A DNA stretch of 50,722 nucleotides from Alphaproteobacteria bacterium (GTDB lineage: Bacteria; Pseudomonadota; Alphaproteobacteria; Rhizobiales; Beijerinckiaceae). Under the pieces are notes generated by a model. The model was not told where the DNA came from. It made no database searches and saw only the letters and a program-made list of their open reading frames with translations. Position 1 is the stretch's first letter; each line of letters begins with the position of its first letter. Of this stretch, positions 48,260 through 50,722 are shown piece by piece. The position numbers were made by a program, and so were the translations under genes. Where the stretch lies: NCBI GenBank assembly GCA_021325385.1, contig JAJPHH010000054.1, positions 1 through 50,722 on the forward strand, read 5' to 3'.

Positions 48260-49006
48260 CTACCCCTGCAGCTTGGCGACGAGCGCATCCGACACCTCGA
48301 AATTCGCATAGACGTTCTGCACGTCGTCGTTCTCTTCGAGCGCGTCGACCAGCTTGAGGATTTTCTCGCCGGCCTCGTCGTCGACCTGAACCGAATTCTG
48401 CGGCCGCCAGACGATCGAGGCCTTTTGCGGCTCGCCGAATTTCGTTTCGAGAGCCTTTTGCGCGTCGCGCAGCGCCTCCATCGAGGTGACGACCTCATGC
48501 GTGTCGCCGCTCGAAACGACGTCGTCGGCGCCGGCTTCGATCGCCGCCTCGAGCATCGCGTCGTCCGAGGCGACCTTGCGGTCATAGACGATGAGGCCGA
48601 CGCGATCGAACAGGAACGAGACCGCGCCGGTCTCCGCAAGCGTCCCGCCGGCCTTGGTGAAGCTGGCGCGAACTTCGCCGGCGGTGCGATTCCTGTTGTC
48701 GGTCAAGGCTTCGACGATGATCGCAACGCCGCCGGGCGCGTAGCCCTCGTAACGGACTTCGTCGTAATTCTCGGCGTCGCCGCCGGACGCCTTCTTGATA
48801 GCGCGCTCGATATTGTCCTTCGGCATGTTCTCGGCGCGCGCCGCGATCACCGCCGCGCGCAATCGCGGGTTCATCGCGGGGTCAGGCAGGCCGAGTTTGG
48901 CGGCCACCGTGATTTCGCGTGCGAGCTTGGAGAAGAGCTTGGAGCGGATCGCGTCCTGCTTGCCCTTCTTGTGCATGATATTTTTGAACTGGCTGTGACC
49001 GGCCAT
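48260..49006 (-). CDS. YebC/PmpR family transcriptional/translation factor
   Basis: The 248-residue protein has the three-domain YebC layout: [20 protein letters not shown] (N-terminal KxKKxxK-type start), [20 protein letters not shown], the [20 protein letters not shown] core strand, [20 protein letters not shown] in the form [20 protein letters not shown], and the C-terminal [17 protein letters not shown]. Members bind DNA or aid translation of proline stretches. In this lineage yebC often sits upstream of ruvC, but ruvC is not visible here. A 139-bp spacer follows to ymdB. Confidence 0.95.
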   Translation of the reverse strand: MAGHSQFKNIMHKKGKQDAIRSKLFSKLAREITVAAKLGLPDPAMNPRLRAAVIAARAENMPKDNIERAIKKASGGDAENYDEVRYEGYAPGGVAIIVEALTDNRNRTAGEVRASFTKAGGTLAETGAVSFLFDRVGLIVYDRKVASDDAMLEAAIEAGADDVVSSGDTHEVVTSMEALRDAQKALETKFGEPQKASIVWRPQNSVQVDDEAGEKILKLVDALEENDDVQNVYANFEVSDALVAKLQG

Positions 49007-49145
49007 CGACGTCTCAAAAGTCTGTTCCGCGCGGGGTCGCGCTGAGGCTGCAAATCGGCGAACCTATAAGCCGGCCCCGGGTTCGCCGGCAAGAACCCGC
49101 CGCCCGCGAATTGCTAGCACTCTCGAAAAGCGGCAATGGGGATTT

Positions 49146-49961
49146 CTACCAGAAATCCGGCTCGGCCGGCGCAAGCACGCCGCCGATCCTGACCGCCGCG
49201 ACCTTCTTGGCGAGACCGTCCTCGCTCGTCTCCACCGCCACGCCGCAGAGCGTCGCCGGGCCCAGAGCGGGCTCGAAGCGCGAGGATGGAATGCGCCTAG
49301 TAAACCGGCGCAGCGGCTCGTCCTTATCCATGCCGATGACTGAATCGTAGTCGCCGCTCATGCCGGCGTCGGTCATGAACGCCGTGCCGCCCGCCAGCAC
49401 GCGCCAATCGGCGCTCGGCGTATGGGTGTGCGTGCCGACAACCAGGCTGGCGCGACCGTCGACATAATGGCCGAAGGCTTGTTTCTCGCTCGTCGCTTCG
49501 GCGTGGAAGTCGATGATGGCGGCGTCGCAGCCGGCGCCGAGCGGGCAGGCGGCCAATTCCTGATCGATGCGCGCGAAAGGATCGTCGAGCGGATCCATGA
49601 AGGTCCGACCCATCATGTTGACGACCAGAACTTTGCGGCCGTCCTTCGCCTCGATCAGATTCGCGCCGCGACCGGGCGTTCCAGGCGGATAATTGGCCGG
49701 CCGGATCAGCCGCGCTTGACGCTCGATATAAATCAAAGCCTCGCGCTGATCGAAGGCATGGTTGCCGAGCGTGACTGCGTCCGCGCCCGAATCGATCAGC
49801 TCCTGGCAGATCGGCTCGGTGACGCCAAAGCCGCCGGCGGCGTTCTCGGCGTTGACAACGACGAAGTCGAGCCGCCATTTCTCGCGGAGGTAGGGCAAAT
49901 GCGCGTTGACGATGGTTCTGCCGCTGCGGCCGACGACGTCGCCGATGAACAAAAGACGCAT
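49146..49961 (-). CDS. YmdB-family metallophosphoesterase (TIGR00282 type)
   Basis: The 271-residue protein has the binuclear metallophosphoesterase sites: MRLLFIGDVVGRSGRTIV (first Asp), FVVVNAENAAGGFG (Asn-Glu), DAVTLGNHAFDQREAL (GNH), AAIIDFHAEATSEKQAFGHY, and VVGTHTHTPSADW (GTHTH). The family includes the Bacillus YmdB 2',3'-cyclic phosphodiesterase. Its stop lies after the 5-formyl-THF cyclo-ligase gene with a 6-bp gap, so the two form an operon. Confidence 0.94.
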   Translation of the reverse strand: MRLLFIGDVVGRSGRTIVNAHLPYLREKWRLDFVVVNAENAAGGFGVTEPICQELIDSGADAVTLGNHAFDQREALIYIERQARLIRPANYPPGTPGRGANLIEAKDGRKVLVVNMMGRTFMDPLDDPFARIDQELAACPLGAGCDAAIIDFHAEATSEKQAFGHYVDGRASLVVGTHTHTPSADWRVLAGGTAFMTDAGMSGDYDSVIGMDKDEPLRRFTRRIPSSRFEPALGPATLCGVAVETSEDGLAKKVAAVRIGGVLAPAEPDFW

Positions 49962-49967
49962 CTCGAA

Positions 49968-50555
49968 TTACGGGCCCCTGCAATCGATCAATTCGCTCTC
50001 CGTCAGCACGTAATCGAGCCGCTCGTCATGCGGCTCGTCGGGCAGATCCGCACATTCAGCGACGCTGTAGGCGACGCCCACCGCGATCGCCCGGCCCTTG
50101 GCCCGCAAGGCGCGCAAAGTCAGGTCGTAATAGCCCGCGCCGAAGCCGATGCGATGGCCGCGGCGATCGAAACAAGCGAGCGGCGCGAAGAGCAAATCTG
50201 GATCATAGGCCGGCGCGCTCGGCAAAGGCTCGGGGATGTTCATCCGCCCGGGCCGAGTCGGATCGCCCGGCCGCCAGAGCCGAAAGACAAGCGGCTCGCC
50301 GGGCGCCACGGTGATCGGCAGCAGGGTTATGAACCCCGCCTCGGCGAGGGCGGCGAGGAGCGGCGCAGTATCGGGTTCGTCGGGAAAGGAATGAAAGGCG
50401 GAGACCGCGCGCGCCGCGTAACGCTTGGCGAGGCGCAGGCCCTCGTCGGCTAACCGCGCCGAGAACGCCGTCCGCGCGGCCCCGCCCAGGGCGCGACGGC
50501 GGGCGAGCGCGGCCCGCCGCAAGTCCGCCTTGACTGCGGCAGGCGCCGTCGTCAC
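49968..50555 (-). CDS. 5-formyltetrahydrofolate cyclo-ligase
   Basis: The 195-residue enzyme converts 5-formyl-THF to 5,10-methenyl-THF with ATP, recycling a stable folate. Motifs: N-terminal AVKADLRRAALARRRALGGA, VSAFHSFPDEPDTAPLLAAL (substrate loop), LLFAPLACFDRRGHRIGFGAGYYD with the conserved GFG(A)GYYD, and the C-terminal HDERLDYVLTES. It is preceded on the same strand by a probable 6S RNA, as in E. coli (ssrS-ygfA). Confidence 0.95.
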   Translation of the reverse strand: MTTAPAAVKADLRRAALARRRALGGAARTAFSARLADEGLRLAKRYAARAVSAFHSFPDEPDTAPLLAALAEAGFITLLPITVAPGEPLVFRLWRPGDPTRPGRMNIPEPLPSAPAYDPDLLFAPLACFDRRGHRIGFGAGYYDLTLRALRAKGRAIAVGVAYSVAECADLPDEPHDERLDYVLTESELIDCRGP

Positions 50556-50569
50556 CGGCTCTTTGCTCC

Positions 50570-50715
50570 TTGAAGAACGGCGATGCGCGGGGCCGCGATG
50601 GCCGTGGGACGGCGATCCCGGGAACCTACAAAGTAGGTGGGCGCCGTGTAACCAAGCCCACGGGCAAGGCCAGGGACAGCTCCCTTCAGGATCGTAAGGC
50701 CCCGGGGATAAGTGT
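50570..50715 (-). ncRNA. ssrS: Probable 6S RNA (SsrS), partly at the window edge
   Basis: The 167 bases upstream of the cyclo-ligase gene fold, on the minus strand, into a long rod: GGGGCC (complement of 50698-50703) pairs with GGCCCC (complement of 50589-50594), the adjacent CGATCC with GGATCG, and an internal hairpin CCTAC-ttt-GTAGG and AGGGA-gctg-TCCCT decorate a large bubble. 6S RNA imitates an open promoter and binds RNA polymerase holoenzyme. Its position directly upstream of 5-formyl-THF cyclo-ligase, in the same direction, is conserved across proteobacteria. Ends are estimated; the 5' end may be beyond the window. Confidence 0.6.
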
Positions 50716-50722
50716 CCTCACG

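Noticed and set aside
1-50722. CRISPR arrays, tRNA or rRNA genes, insertion sequences, integrases
   Set aside because: No regularly spaced repeats, cloverleaf sequences, rRNA segments or transposase/integrase motifs were seen on either strand.

Overview
The window is a GC-rich bacterial chromosome segment from an alphaproteobacterium, most likely of the order Hyphomicrobiales. The family is uncertain; a Beijerinckiaceae-like relative is my guess from protein style. Evidence for the class: DnaX with an unusual cysteine-poor zinc region, the order dnaX - ybaB - recR next to a short 4.5S RNA, the rpsO-pnp pair, the block yebC - ymdB - 5-formyl-THF cyclo-ligase - 6S-like RNA, and a Liv-type transporter. 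No tRNA, rRNA, CRISPR array or insertion sequence was found.

Layout. 1-1.4 kb: the 3' end of moaA, then a HigBA-type toxin-antitoxin pair with its own AT-rich promoter. 1.4-4.4 kb: 4.5S RNA, dnaX, ybaB/ebfC, recR. 4.4-6.5 kb, minus strand: an operon of a PfkB-family kinase and an aldolase-like TIM-barrel protein of unknown function. 6.7-9.5 kb: rpsO, pnp and a strong terminator. 9.6-12.1 kb: small genes (YbjQ-like, AhpD-like, a secreted deacetylase-like protein, a hypothetical). 12.1-16.9 kb, minus strand: a hydroxycinnamate/acyl-CoA operon (crotonase, feruloyl-CoA-synthase-like ligase, thiolase, thioesterase) with a perfect palindromic operator upstream. 17.0-28.3 kb: sugar uptake. An RbsA-type ATPase and two different RbsC-type permeases (minus strand) are separated from their two probable binding proteins (minus strand) by a plus-strand block. 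That block holds an HpcH/HpaI aldolase, a decayed FAD-oxidase fragment and a second sugar importer that has no ATPase. 28.5-33.0 kb, minus strand: a complete LivKHMGF importer, divergent from a penicillin-acylase-family hydrolase. 33-42 kb: secreted trypsin-like protease, ZapE, TetR regulator, truA, dapE, MFS transporter. 42.1-45.5 kb: a large SAM-cyclase-ATPase-TPR regulator. 45.6-47.2 kb: a CI/LexA-like repressor divergent from two unrecognised genes, with three matching operator palindromes between them. 47.2-48.2 kb: a Trp-rich exported protein and a small AT-richer two-gene operon whose promoter predicts a leaderless mRNA. 48.2-50.7 kb, minus strand: yebC, ymdB, 5-formyl-THF cyclo-ligase and a probable 6S RNA at the edge.

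How it fits together. Housekeeping genes (replication and repair, translation, RNA decay, lysine synthesis, folate) alternate with catabolic cassettes for plant-derived compounds: phenylpropenoids activated to CoA thioesters, and sugars taken up by two carbohydrate importers and possibly processed by the kinase/aldolase pair. Three dispersed palindromic elements of 86-87 bp with matching GTCAT...ATGAC ends lie in intergenic gaps. The parts least explained by known families are the repressor-controlled switch at 45.6-47.2 kb, the kinase/aldolase pair at 4.4-6.5 kb and the split sugar transport locus.
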